A DNA stretch of 64,000 nt from Streptomyces ochraceiscleroticus (GCF_000720485.1 NZ_JOAX01000024.1:1-64000); one strand, 5' to 3'. Shown: positions 7,425-15,962, counted from the first letter of the stretch. The notes: generated by a model not told the origin, from the letters alone. Made by a program: numbers and translations.

Positions 7425-8696
7425 ATGACGGACAGCAAGCGCCGCAAGGGCTTCATAGCCGGCGCCGCGCTGCTAGGCGGGGCACTGACGCTCGCGGCCT
7501 GCGGCAGCGGTGCTGACAAGGCGAGCGGCGACAGCGGTGGCTCCGGGCCGCCCGAGAAGCATCAGAAGCAGGAGCAGGTCGACAGGGCGGCCGCCAAGGA
7601 CGCCTCGGACGCCACGATCAAGATCGCGCCGAAGAACGGCACGGACGACGCGGGCATCAACAGCGACACCAAGGTCAGCGTCGCGCACGGCAAGCTGACC
7701 GACGTCACGATGACCTCCCTGGAGTCCAAGGAGCAGGTGGCCGGCACGATCGCGCCCGACGGCAAGTCCTGGAAGCCGCAGTCCCCGCTGAAGCGCTCCA
7801 CGCAGTACCGGATCACCGCGCACGCCGAGGACTCCAAGGGCCGCACGGCGGTCGAGCACTCCACGTTCAGCACCGTCTCGCCCACCAACAGCTTCATCGG
7901 CAACTTCACCCCCGAGGACGGCTCGACCGTCGGCGTCGGCATGCCGGTGTCGCTGAACTTCGACAAGCCGGTCAAGAACAAGGCCGCCGTCGAGTCGAAG
8001 ATCAAGGTCGCGGCGAGCAGCAACCAGAAGGTCGTCGGCCACTGGTTCAGCGACACCCGCCTGGACTTCCGCCCGCAGGAGTACTGGAAGGCCGGCTCCA
8101 AGGTCACCATGGACCTCGACCTGGACGGCGTCGAGGCGTCGCCCGGCGTGCAGGGCATCCAGGACAAGACCGTCAGCTTCGACGTGGGCCGCTCCCAGGT
8201 GAGCACCGTCGACGCCAAGACGCATCAGATGACCGTGGTGCGGGACGGCAAGACCGTCAAGCAGATCCCGATCTCGGCCGGCGGCCCGGAGAACCCGACC
8301 TACAACGGTCAGCTCGTGATCTCCGAGAAGTACCTCCAGACCCGCATGGACGGCTCGACGGTCGGCTTCACCAAGAAGGGCGGCAAGGGCGAGTACGACA
8401 TCCCCGATGTCCCGCACGCCATGCGGCTGTCGGACTCCGGCACCTTCATCCACGGCAACTACTGGGGCAAGGGCATCTTCGGCAAGGCCAACACCAGCCA
8501 CGGCTGCATCGGCCTGGAGGACGCCAAGGGTGCCAAGGACGACAAGACCGACGGCGCCTGGTTCTACGACAACTCCCTGCTCGGTGACGTCGTGGTCATG
8601 AAGAACTCCCCGGACAAGACCATCCGGCCCGACAACGGCCTGAACGGCTGGAACATGGACTGGTCCCAATGGACGGCGGGCAGCGCACTGCAGTGA
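7425..8696 (+). CDS. L,D-transpeptidase lipoprotein
   Basis: This 423-residue exported lipoprotein should make 3-3 cross-links in peptidoglycan. The signal peptide ends in a LAAC lipobox with Cys26. A Ser/Gly/Lys-rich linker leads to one or two Ig-like domains (about 55-255), then the YkuD catalytic domain with FIHGNYW and the SHGCIGLED motif carrying the nucleophile Cys361. Ig-YkuD lipoproteins are the standard actinobacterial Ldt architecture. The ATG at 7425 has GGAGAAG 6 bases upstream. A strong hairpin follows the gene. Confidence 0.92.
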   Translation: MTDSKRRKGFIAGAALLGGALTLAACGSGADKASGDSGGSGPPEKHQKQEQVDRAAAKDASDATIKIAPKNGTDDAGINSDTKVSVAHGKLTDVTMTSLESKEQVAGTIAPDGKSWKPQSPLKRSTQYRITAHAEDSKGRTAVEHSTFSTVSPTNSFIGNFTPEDGSTVGVGMPVSLNFDKPVKNKAAVESKIKVAASSNQKVVGHWFSDTRLDFRPQEYWKAGSKVTMDLDLDGVEASPGVQGIQDKTVSFDVGRSQVSTVDAKTHQMTVVRDGKTVKQIPISAGGPENPTYNGQLVISEKYLQTRMDGSTVGFTKKGGKGEYDIPDVPHAMRLSDSGTFIHGNYWGKGIFGKANTSHGCIGLEDAKGAKDDKTDGAWFYDNSLLGDVVVMKNSPDKTIRPDNGLNGWNMDWSQWTAGSALQ

Positions 8697-8750
8697 CCCG
8701 GGTGACCTGACCCGACGGCTCACCGACCCGACGGCTTCCCCGAGCCGCGT

Positions 8751-8789
8751 GCGGGCGGCACTCCGGACACCGGTCCGGGTGCCGCCCGC
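8751..8789 (+). terminator. Terminator after the L,D-transpeptidase gene
   Basis: GCGGGCGGCAC (8751-8761) pairs with GTGCCGCCCGC (8779-8789); inside, CCGGAC pairs with GTCCGG around a 4-base loop with one bulged T. The stem totals 17 pairs and has no U-tract, as is common in Streptomyces. Confidence 0.65.
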
Positions 8790-8819
8790 CGCCGTTTCCG
8801 GCCGCACCGTACGCGTCCG

Positions 8820-8825
8820 TACAGT
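8820..8825 (+). promoter_or_regulatory. Candidate -10 box before the DUF2786 gene
   Basis: TACAGT ends 6 bases before the GTG at 8832; no ribosome binding site is present, suggesting a leaderless message. Confidence 0.35.
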
Positions 8826-8831
8826 GACCCG

Positions 8832-10109
8832 GTGGGCAACAAGGGCGAGGGGCGCGGCGGGCGCCGGGAGAGCGGGGCGGCGCACGGCGCCGAGGAGACC
8901 GTGGCACGCGTACTGGGCGCCGTCCGGTACGCCGCGGACGGCAGGCCCGCCGAGGACGCCGTCGAGGCCGGCGCGTCGGCGCTGAGCGCGGACCCGGCCG
9001 GCCCCGAGGCCGTGGGCCGGGCGCTGCTGACCGCCGCGGCGGCCACCGTGCGCGGCTGCTGGGAGGGCGGCTGGCACCCCGCCGACCTGGTACGCCTCGT
9101 ACGGCGCGCGGGCGCGGCCCCCGAGCTCGCCGCCGACTTCGTCGCCGCCGAGCTGCGCCGCTACTCCACCGAGGAGCTCCCGCCGCGCTGGCCCGCTCAG
9201 GTGCGCGAGGCGGGCGCCGAGGTCTGGTGGCCGGACGACGGCGGTTACCCGGACGCGCTGGCCCGGCGCCGCCGCACCACCCGCTTCGAGGCGCTCTGCG
9301 CCGTCCTGGAGGTGCTGCGCGTCCTCGGCCGGCTGCCCCGCGTCACGCCGACGGGGCCGGTCCCCGGTGACCGGGCAACCGGTACGGCCCACGCGGGTAT
9401 GCGCGCGGGGAGCGGCGCCCCGGCCGGCGAGCCGCGCGTCCTCGGCCGCATCCGCGGCCTGCTCGCCAAGGCCGAGTCCACCGCCTTCCCCGAGGAGGCC
9501 GAGGCGCTCTCCGCGAAGGCCCAGGAGCTGATGGCCCGGCACAGCGTCTCCGAGGCGCTGCTCGCGGGCGCCGCCCCCGCCGGCGGCCCGGAGACCCTGC
9601 GCATCGGCGTCGAGGGCCCGTACGAGAACGCCAAGGCGCTGCTCCTGGACGCGGTGGCCGTCGCCAACCGCTGCCGGGCCGTCTGGTCGCCCGACGCCGC
9701 CTTCACCACCCTCGTCGGCTTCGCGCCGGACCTGGACGCCGCCGAGCTGCTCTACACCTCCCTCCTCGTCCAGGCCACCACCGCCATGAACCGCGCCGCC
9801 GACGCCCACCACACCCGCGGCAAGTCCCGCCGTACCAAGGACTTCCGTCAGTCCTTCCTCGCCGGTTACGCCTCGCGCATCCGCGACCGCCTCACCGACG
9901 CCGCCGACCACGTCACCGCCGAGGCCGCCGAGGGCACACCTGACCTGCTGCCGGTACTGGCCGCCCGCGACCTCGCGGTCCAGGAGCGGACCGGCGCGCT
10001 CTTCCCCGAGACCACGGCCGTACGGATGCGGGGCGCACGGGACGCGGAGGGCCTCCACCAGGGCGTGGCGGCGGCGGATCGGGCCCGGCTGGACCGCGGC
10101 GGGCGGTAG
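8832..10109 (+). CDS. DUF2786 domain protein of unknown function
   Basis: A 425-residue soluble protein. The centre (about 200-245) matches the DUF2786 pattern, here RIRGLLAKAEST followed by EEAEALSAKAQELM. The C-terminal part is helical and rich in Arg and Ala, with a basic stretch HHTRGKSRRTKDFRQSFLAGY conserved in this group. No catalytic motif is recognised. The GTG start has no Shine-Dalgarno sequence but follows a -10-like box. The 3' end runs into a short tandem repeat array. Confidence 0.7.
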   Translation: MGNKGEGRGGRRESGAAHGAEETVARVLGAVRYAADGRPAEDAVEAGASALSADPAGPEAVGRALLTAAAATVRGCWEGGWHPADLVRLVRRAGAAPELAADFVAAELRRYSTEELPPRWPAQVREAGAEVWWPDDGGYPDALARRRRTTRFEALCAVLEVLRVLGRLPRVTPTGPVPGDRATGTAHAGMRAGSGAPAGEPRVLGRIRGLLAKAESTAFPEEAEALSAKAQELMARHSVSEALLAGAAPAGGPETLRIGVEGPYENAKALLLDAVAVANRCRAVWSPDAAFTTLVGFAPDLDAAELLYTSLLVQATTAMNRAADAHHTRGKSRRTKDFRQSFLAGYASRIRDRLTDAADHVTAEAAEGTPDLLPVLAARDLAVQERTGALFPETTAVRMRGARDAEGLHQGVAAADRARLDRGGR

Positions 10110-10128
10110 GGCTCGTTGGGCTGCCTCC

Positions 10129-10193
10129 GCGGGCCGTAGGACTGCCATCCCGCGGGCCGTAGGACTGCCCCCCCGGCGGGCCGTAGGACTGCC
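10129..10193. repeat. Three tandem copies of an 18-base unit
   Basis: GCGGGCCGTAGGACTGCC occurs at 10129-10146, 10152-10169 and 10176-10193, with 23-24 base periods and different pyrimidine-rich spacers. A degraded copy appears to overlap the end of the preceding gene around 10098-10124. No function is known to me. Confidence 0.75.
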
Positions 10194-10285
10194 GCCTCTC
10201 TGGCCCCAACTACCCCACTGGTACCGTCACTTACCGGTGGCCCGGTACGCACCGGTACCGGCCCGAAGGGGAACGGACACACGGC

Positions 10286-11122
10286 ATGGCGGACGGCGGC
10301 GGACACGGAGCGGACATGTCCCGGATCAACACCGGGATCAACACCGGGGTCGCGCACAACGCCCGGGTCTGGAACCACTGGCTCGGCGGCAAGGACAACT
10401 ACGCCGTCGACCGCGAGGTCGGGGACCACATCACCGGCCTGTACCCGAGCATCGGCGAGGTGGCCCGCGCCGACCGGGCGTTCCTCGGCCGGGTCGTGCG
10501 CCACCTCGCGGGCGAGGCAGGCGTCCGCCAGTTCCTGGACATCGGCACCGGCCTGCCCACCGCCGACAACACCCACGAGGTCGCCCAGCGCGTCGCGCCC
10601 GACTCCCACGTGGTCTACGTCGACAACGACCCCAACGTCCTCACCCACGCCCGCGCGCTGCTGACCAGCGCACCGGGCGGCGCCACCGACTACATCGACG
10701 CGGACGCGCACGACCCGGACGCGATCCTGCACGCGGCCGCCCGGACCCTCGACCTCGGCCGACCCGTCGCGATCCTGCTCCTCGGCATCCTCAACTTCGT
10801 CCTCGACACCGAGCGGGCGCAGCGGACCGTGGACCGGCTGCTCGCCGGCGTACCGTCCGGCAGCCACCTCGTCCTCACCCACCCCACCCTCGAACTGGGC
10901 GGCGAGGGCAACGCCGAGGCCATGCGCTTCTGGAACGAGAACGCCACCCCGCCGATCACCGCCCGCAGCGGCGCGGAGATCGCCCGCTTCGCCGCGGGCC
11001 TGGAGCTGCTCCCGCCCGGCCTGGTCTCCTGCACCCGCTGGCGCCCGGACCCCACCCCGGACGGCAGCCTCACCGAACCCCCACAGGTCGCCCAGTACGC
11101 CCTGGTGGCCCGCAAGCCCTGA
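10286..11122 (+). CDS. SAM-dependent methyltransferase, SAV2177/DUF574 family
   Basis: This 278-residue protein belongs to a paralogous family abundant in Streptomyces. Diagnostic segments are NARVWNHWLGGKDNYAVDRE, the SAM-binding FLDIGTGLPT motif near residue 86, and the VYVDNDPNVL acidic loop. Family members are annotated as methyltransferases but their substrates are unknown. An internal ATG at 10316 has a better placed GGAG and may be the true start, which would remove ten residues. A pyrimidine-rich tract follows the gene. Confidence 0.85.
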   Translation: MADGGGHGADMSRINTGINTGVAHNARVWNHWLGGKDNYAVDREVGDHITGLYPSIGEVARADRAFLGRVVRHLAGEAGVRQFLDIGTGLPTADNTHEVAQRVAPDSHVVYVDNDPNVLTHARALLTSAPGGATDYIDADAHDPDAILHAAARTLDLGRPVAILLLGILNFVLDTERAQRTVDRLLAGVPSGSHLVLTHPTLELGGEGNAEAMRFWNENATPPITARSGAEIARFAAGLELLPPGLVSCTRWRPDPTPDGSLTEPPQVAQYALVARKP

Positions 11123-11224
11123 TCCTCCTCCCCCTTCTCCCTCCCCTCCCTCTCTTTGACCCCGGACGTTGACGGTCTGGTGTCACCGGGCGTTGAGCGG
11201 GCACACCAAGGAAACGCACCCGAC

Positions 11225-11240
11225 AAGTGATCAAGTGATC
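11225..11240. repeat. Tandem octamer in the SDR upstream region
   Basis: AAGTGATC is repeated head to tail at 11225-11232 and 11233-11240, creating two overlapping TGATCA palindromes about 60 bases before the next start codon. It could be an operator. Confidence 0.35.
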
Positions 11241-11291
11241 AGCCGGCGCGGCTGCGGCAGTACGGGCCCGCCGGCGCGGAGAGGAGCAGCG

Positions 11292-11969
11292 GTGGCCAAG
11301 ACGCTCGTGGTGATCGGTGCCGGGCCGGGGCGGGGCATGGGAGTGGCCCGCGCGTTCGGGCGCCACGGCTACCGGGTCGGGCTCATCGCCCGTACGAAGG
11401 ACCGGCTGGACGCCCAGGTCGCCGAGCTGGCCGGGCTGGACATCCCCGCCGCCGCGTTCCCCGCGGACATCCGCGACCGCGACGCGCTGGCCGCCGCACT
11501 CGCCCAGGCGACCGAAGCACTGGGCCCGGTGGACGTCCTCGACTACGCCCCGGGCCCCTCAGGCCCGGTCACCCACGCCGCCCAGACCACCGCCGCCTCG
11601 GCCACCGCCCAACTCGGCCTGTACATCCTGGGCGCGGTCACAGCCGTCGGCCAGGTCCTCCCGGACATGCTCAACCGCGGCTCCGGCACCCTCCTGATCA
11701 CCACCGGAGCCGCGGCGACCACCCCCGCCCCGTCCCAGGCCAACACCGGCTTGGCCATGGCAGCCCTCCACCACTACGCCCGAAGCCTGCACGCCGAACT
11801 CCACCCGCAGGGCATCCACGTCTCCGCGGTCACGCTGACGGCTCCGCCCACGACCACCACGGAGTCCGACAGCGTCGGCGCGCGCTACTACGCGCTGCAC
11901 GAGTCCCGCACCCCGGCCGAAGCGACCATCGGCCCGATGGGAACCGTCACCTCTCACTCCTCCGGCTGA
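11292..11969 (+). CDS. Atypical short-chain dehydrogenase-like protein
   Basis: A 225-residue Rossmann protein with a short-chain dehydrogenase nucleotide-binding start, VIGAGPGRGMGVARAFG, and the following AxxxRTKDRLD segment. The catalytic YxxxK pair is missing: the expected position reads SQANTGLAMAALHHY. It may be a non-catalytic or unconventional family member. The GTG at 11292 is preceded by GAGGAG. The last four codons and the stop lie within a 41-bp sequence that also forms the 3' end of msrA 4 kb away, so the original C-terminus may have been altered. Confidence 0.75.
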   Translation: MAKTLVVIGAGPGRGMGVARAFGRHGYRVGLIARTKDRLDAQVAELAGLDIPAAAFPADIRDRDALAAALAQATEALGPVDVLDYAPGPSGPVTHAAQTTAASATAQLGLYILGAVTAVGQVLPDMLNRGSGTLLITTGAAATTPAPSQANTGLAMAALHHYARSLHAELHPQGIHVSAVTLTAPPTTTTESDSVGARYYALHESRTPAEATIGPMGTVTSHSSG

Positions 11970-11998
11970 GCCACCTCCACCGGGCAGTTGACGCCCGT
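11958..11998. repeat. Left direct repeat flanking the 12-16 kb cassette (msrA 3'-end remnant)
   Basis: These 41 bases match 15994-16034 at 38 positions in the same orientation. In msrA the right copy encodes the last residues, [14 protein letters not shown]; translated in the same frame the left copy gives TGVNCPVEVAQPEE, so all three changes are plausible amino-acid changes of an MsrA tail. Similarity stops abruptly beyond it. Confidence 0.8.
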
Positions 11999-12044
11999 CC
12001 GCACGAACCCTCTTCGTCCCGCACCGGTTGCTGGAGGCGGCTGC

Positions 12045-12056
12045 GTAGGCGCCTAC
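12045..12056. repeat. 12-bp perfect palindrome near the cassette's left edge
   Basis: GTAGGCGCCTAC is fully self-complementary and lies 47 bases inside the left direct repeat. Its role is unknown. Confidence 0.4.
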
Positions 12057-12065
12057 TACTGCACC

Positions 12066-12093
12066 GGAACCATGTCCTACGGTTGTTTATGAT
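12066..12093 (+). promoter_or_regulatory. Candidate promoter of the ESX-like cassette
   Basis: TATGAT (12088-12093) is a good -10 box; GGAAC at 12066-12070 occupies the -35 position. The first gene starts about 70 bases downstream with GGGGGAAAA as ribosome binding site. Confidence 0.35.
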
Positions 12094-12161
12094 CTGACAG
12101 GCATGCGCGGTCTCCCGCGTAACGGGCAGGTCGGTATTGCGACTTTGGGGGAAAAGCGGAC

Positions 12162-12464
12162 ATGGGGTCAGAGGGCAAACTCGCCATCAGTCTCGTCGGG
12201 CTGGATCATCTGGCAGGCCAGCTGCGTTCGATCAAGCGGCGCATGGATGACACCGGAAATTTCAAGCGCGAGCTGGGCCACGACGAACTCGGGGCGAGCC
12301 GGGCCTTTGACGCGCTGCAGGAATTCCTGGACGGCTGGAAGGACGGCCGCAAGGAGATCGACAACGGCATCGACGGCGCGGCAAAGCAGGCCGGCGACAT
12401 CGTGGAGAAATTCACCAAGCTCGACCTGGACCTCAAGAATCAGCTCGAGAAGGGGCGTAAGTGA
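12162..12464 (+). CDS. Small ESX/WXG100-like helical protein
   Basis: A 100-residue, predicted all-helical protein with no signal peptide. The central segment ALQEFLDGWKDGRKEID resembles the turn region of actinobacterial ESAT-6-like proteins, but a strict WXG is absent. Together with its genetic link to a T7SS-signal protein, this suggests a secreted small partner or chaperone. The ATG is preceded by GGGGGAAAA. It is translationally coupled to the next gene through a GTGA overlap. Base composition looks lower in GC at third positions than in the flanking genes. Confidence 0.6.
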   Translation: MGSEGKLAISLVGLDHLAGQLRSIKRRMDDTGNFKRELGHDELGASRAFDALQEFLDGWKDGRKEIDNGIDGAAKQAGDIVEKFTKLDLDLKNQLEKGRK

Positions 12465-13165
12465 GCGAGCCTCTTGAGGGTTCTTCGACGGCGGCAGCCG
12501 GGACTTCGACCGCGGCGGCCCGCGAGGTGCTCGGACTGAACATCCTCGTTCCCAGTTCCTGGTACGAGTTCGACATCCATCCGGCGATGGTCGACAAGTC
12601 CATCCGGGATGTTGTCGCGGCCCGGATCGAGCAGCGGCCGGAGCTCGCCGAACATCGTTCGGCGCTGAAGAAGATGCTGCGCAGGGCGGCCGCGGAGGCG
12701 CGCGATGCGAATGTCGTCTACGCCGGTTCCATGCTGGAGATCATCGACGACGAGCCGATGACGGCGAACCTGACGGTGAGCGTTTCGCAGGCCGAGGACA
12801 AGCAGACCGGGAAGGTGGCCAAGACCGGTCTGGACACGCTGCTCGCCACCTTCAACCCGATTCCCCGAGGCCCGCGGCCCACCGACGTGTGGCGCCGGGT
12901 GAGCGTCGTCGAGCTGCCGGACGCCGGTCCGGCAGCCCGCAGCGAGGGCATCGAGGAGATCGAGGTGCCGAACGACGGCCGCAGTTACCGCGCGGTGATG
13001 ATGCAGACCCTCGTCCCTTACCCCGGCAACAACCCGAAAGTCGCCGTGATCAGTGCGAGCACTCCGCAACTCGCCCTGGTGGAGCCGATGCTGGAGCTCT
13101 TCGGAGCCATCACCGACACATTCAGCTTCGTCTACGCGGAGCCCGACGGCGAGACGCCGAGCTGA
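12461..13165 (+). CDS. Conserved hypothetical protein of the ESX-like cassette
   Basis: A 234-residue soluble protein starting with GTG inside the previous stop. An N-terminal Ser/Ala-rich tail (1-22) leads into a beta-rich domain with LNILVPSSWYEFDIHP at its start and a C-terminal strand-helix pattern ending LFGAITDTFSFVY. The shape is reminiscent of small Mog1/PsbP-like domains found beside type VII secretion proteins, but I cannot confirm that from sequence alone. It sits between the small ESX-like protein and the large T7SS-signal protein, so an adaptor or chaperone role is inferred from context. Confidence 0.6.
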   Translation: MSEPLEGSSTAAAGTSTAAAREVLGLNILVPSSWYEFDIHPAMVDKSIRDVVAARIEQRPELAEHRSALKKMLRRAAAEARDANVVYAGSMLEIIDDEPMTANLTVSVSQAEDKQTGKVAKTGLDTLLATFNPIPRGPRPTDVWRRVSVVELPDAGPAARSEGIEEIEVPNDGRSYRAVMMQTLVPYPGNNPKVAVISASTPQLALVEPMLELFGAITDTFSFVYAEPDGETPS

Positions 13166-13174
13166 GGGACGGAC

Positions 13175-14656
13175 ATGGCACGCCCAACTGACTGGCACCA
13201 CCTTGACCTCACCGGCGACCCGACTCCCGGAGACCACTTCGAGCTGCAGCGCCAGGGCAAGGAGTACAAGACCTTCGTCCAGGACATCGACGAGGTTCGT
13301 CGAGGGCTCAAGACGGCCTCCAAGGACTCCGTCCTCGCCGAAGCGGTCGGCAAGGCCATGGACTCCTTCAAGGAAAAAGTCGACACGCTGCCGGGACAGC
13401 TCGACAAGCTGCACGCGAGCTACGACAAGCTGGCCGACGCCTTGCTTTCGTACGCGCACAAAATGGATATGGCGCAGTCGGAAGCGGACAGTGCGCTGTC
13501 CAAGGCCCGCACACTGCGCGGCGATCTGCGGTCGGCCGAAGGCCGCCTCGAACGTGCTTCCTCAGCGGCTGACCGGACATCAGCAGCGAAAAAGCGCGTG
13601 CAGAAACCCGAGTCCGGCGACCCGCCGCCACCGGACTCGGCGCAGGTGCGGCAGGCGACGCGTGACGCCTCGTACGCCAATAGTCAAAAGGGTGCCGCGC
13701 AAGGCCAGGTGGACAGCCTTCACGCGCAACTCGCCGACCTGAAGACAAAGGCCGAGAACGCGGGCAGTGACCACAGCAAGGCCACCGATGACTTCGTGCG
13801 CGATGTCCAGGCGGCGTCGGACGCCGGTATCCAGAACAAGAAGTGGTACGAGAAGGTGGGCGACTTCGTCGCCGACCACTGGGACGCCATCGTCACCGCC
13901 TGCAAGATCTTCGTCGCCATCGTGGGCCTCGTGCTGCTCTTCGTCAGCGGTGGCTGGCTGGTGGCCCTCTTCCTCGCCGCGGCCCTGATCGTTCTGGCCG
14001 ACACCATCAAAAAGGTCGCCCAGGGGAAGGCGGGCTGGGGTGACCTGGTCTTTGCCGTGCTCGACTGCATTCCGGTGGTGGGCAAGATCGCCATGGTGGC
14101 CAAGGCGGGCAAGCTGCTGGGCGGGATGAAGACGGCACTGCGGGTGGCAAAGATCGAACAGAGGATGTCCGGCGTGCTGAAGGTCTGGCGCGCCGGCGGG
14201 AATCTGAAGGGGTACAAGAGCGCCGCCTTGGTATTCGGCAAGCTCGAGGCCAGGAGTACCGCCCAGGACTTCCTGAACGGCGGCGTGGACAAAGTCAAGA
14301 AGAACTGGAAGATGAATCTTGCCGGCTCCGCGATCGGCGCCGGAGGCGGCTTCGCCGTCGAAAAGGGATTCGAGAAGGCCCCGAGCCTCCTCAACAAGAC
14401 CCCCCTGACGAATTGGAGCCAGAGCGAGTACGGCAGGATCAGCATGGACTACGCCGGCAAGGGTGACCTCGGGGCGAAGGTGGTGATCGGCACCACGGCC
14501 GGTCTGGTGACCAGCGTCGGCAAGGCCACGTTCAACACGATGGTCTTCGGCGAATCCTTCGATTCGAATACCCTCATCGCCGATACGGCCAGCGGGGCCG
14601 GCGGCAAGGGCCTGGCTTACCAGCCCGGCCTGTTGGCGGCCAGGCCCCTCCGCTGA
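13175..14656 (+). CDS. Large protein with T7SS-signal-type N-terminus and membrane segments
   Basis: This 493-residue protein begins with the pattern of the putative T7SS secretion-signal domain of actinobacterial polymorphic toxins: TDWHHLDLTGDPTPGD, then a long helical hairpin to about residue 110 ending in ALLSYAHKMDMAQSEAD. A coiled coil (about 110-215) with a Pro-rich break follows. A strongly hydrophobic pair of helices (about 240-275) and the segment DLVFAVLDCIPVVGKIAM come next. The last 180 residues contain further Gly/Ala-rich stretches and no nuclease, deaminase or other toxin motif that I recognise. It may act on membranes or have lost its toxin tip. It ends one base from a convergent gene. 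Confidence 0.65.
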   Translation: MARPTDWHHLDLTGDPTPGDHFELQRQGKEYKTFVQDIDEVRRGLKTASKDSVLAEAVGKAMDSFKEKVDTLPGQLDKLHASYDKLADALLSYAHKMDMAQSEADSALSKARTLRGDLRSAEGRLERASSAADRTSAAKKRVQKPESGDPPPPDSAQVRQATRDASYANSQKGAAQGQVDSLHAQLADLKTKAENAGSDHSKATDDFVRDVQAASDAGIQNKKWYEKVGDFVADHWDAIVTACKIFVAIVGLVLLFVSGGWLVALFLAAALIVLADTIKKVAQGKAGWGDLVFAVLDCIPVVGKIAMVAKAGKLLGGMKTALRVAKIEQRMSGVLKVWRAGGNLKGYKSAALVFGKLEARSTAQDFLNGGVDKVKKNWKMNLAGSAIGAGGGFAVEKGFEKAPSLLNKTPLTNWSQSEYGRISMDYAGKGDLGAKVVIGTTAGLVTSVGKATFNTMVFGESFDSNTLIADTASGAGGKGLAYQPGLLAARPLR

Positions 14657-14657
14657 C

Positions 14658-15143
14658 TTACCTTGCGATGGCTTCGAAGCGAGCCAACGCCTTTTCGGTG
14701 CGGGGGCGGTAGTCGCGGTATTCGAGGCTTCCGTCCTCCGCGGTATCCACGTAGTCGGTCGGCTCGCTGATGCGCGAGAGGTGGGTCCTCGCCACCTCTC
14801 GACCTGCCGCCAGCAGCGCGTGCGCGACTTCCCTCGACGGCGATTCGTCGATCGTTTTTCCCCGGCGGCTGATCACCATGGTCCCATCTCTCTTGAGCTT
14901 GAACGTGATCGTGACCATGAAGTTGTGCCGATACGTCCCGCGCCCGCGCTCGATGATCTTTCCTACTCCGTCGAGCAGTTCGAGCAGCACTTGGAATACG
15001 ACCAGGCCGGCGCCGCCGTCGGCGTGCTTGCTCTCTCGCGTCGTGATCTCTCCCGAGTTGCCCACCACGTCGAGGTGGCCCATGAACATCCCGTCGGTGA
15101 TCTCGTCCTGACCAGGATGTACGGTGAAGCGGAATTCAGGCAT
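14658..15143 (-). CDS. Hypothetical protein, possible partner or immunity protein
   Basis: A 161-residue soluble protein beginning MPEFRFTVHPGQDE. Secondary structure appears beta-rich at the start and helical at the end; no domain is recognised. The ATG at 15143 overlaps the previous stop by 8 bases (ATGCCTGA), so the two genes are translationally coupled, and this start is preferred over an open extension to 15197. Being convergent to the T7SS-signal protein and paired with a membrane protein, it is a candidate immunity or accessory factor; this is inference from location. Confidence 0.6.
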   Translation of the reverse strand: MPEFRFTVHPGQDEITDGMFMGHLDVVGNSGEITTRESKHADGGAGLVVFQVLLELLDGVGKIIERGRGTYRHNFMVTITFKLKRDGTMVISRRGKTIDESPSREVAHALLAAGREVARTHLSRISEPTDYVDTAEDGSLEYRDYRPRTEKALARFEAIAR

Positions 15144-15813
15144 TGCGGCCACCTTTGCGGTCGAATTCTCGGACCAATTCAGCAGTGATCGGCTCACCGC
15201 TGATCCAGGCCGACCTGGCGCGGTGCCACGCGGCTTCGCTCACGCCTTTCGGGCGGCCCTGAACGTTCAGAAACTCGTGCCGCGGAAGCACGGCGATCAG
15301 GTAATCCGGCCGCCCGCGCAGTGCGATCACTCCACCGAACCGTGGATCACCGGCGAACTGGAAACCCTGCTCGGACGCCTCGGCCAAGGTGCGGCGCCAT
15401 TTCGTTCCCAGCGTGGTGCGCCGGGCAATCACAGTGACGTTCTTCCCCGGCTCATCCGGATTGGGGATCTCAAGGGCCTTGCGCTGAGCCCCGGATGTCG
15501 AGCCGCCCCTCTTGGAGATGCGGGCAGGCGCGGGCGTGACGTCTTGCCAGGGATAGATCTCCAGGATCGGCTTCATGCCCTTCAGCTCATCCTGACGGCG
15601 CGAGCGCGCGGCGATCCACAGCACCGGCGGGATCGCCAGAGGGCAGAGCAGGAGCGTGGGCGTATCGCTGAAGATCTCCACCGCAAGAAAAACGAGCGCG
15701 AAGGTCGCGACGGTCAACAGGATCAACGACCACAGGACTTTCCGTCTTGCCCTGCGCCATGCTCGCAGGGTCTCCGGATCGTGAAATGCGCCCTGATGCG
15801 ATTTTTCCGACAT
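15136..15813 (-). CDS. Membrane protein of the ESX-like cassette
   Basis: A 225-residue protein with two adjacent transmembrane helices (about 24-45 and 50-67) after a short cytosolic start, followed by a soluble domain with a basic linker and a PDYLIAVLPRHEFLN strand segment. I recognise no family. The ATG at 15813 is chosen because GAGGGGAA lies 10 bases upstream; the frame is open 24 codons further. It is the first gene of a coupled pair reading toward the T7SS-signal gene. Confidence 0.6.
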   Translation of the reverse strand: MSEKSHQGAFHDPETLRAWRRARRKVLWSLILLTVATFALVFLAVEIFSDTPTLLLCPLAIPPVLWIAARSRRQDELKGMKPILEIYPWQDVTPAPARISKRGGSTSGAQRKALEIPNPDEPGKNVTVIARRTTLGTKWRRTLAEASEQGFQFAGDPRFGGVIALRGRPDYLIAVLPRHEFLNVQGRPKGVSEAAWHRARSAWISGEPITAELVREFDRKGGRNA

Positions 15814-15962
15814 GGAGTGGGAATTCCCCTCAATGGTAAGGCCCGTGGATCGCCAAGCTCGCCGCATGGAAGCCGCAGCCGACATGAACGGCGGTCAATG
15901 ACCCTACCAACGCACCATGCCTTTTCTTCGGGCCGTAGTTGGCGCGGATATTTTGCGCTGGG

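Noticed and set aside
7473..10148. An 891-codon open frame opposite the L,D-transpeptidase and DUF2786 genes
   Set aside because: It spans two well supported plus-strand genes and has shadow-type composition.
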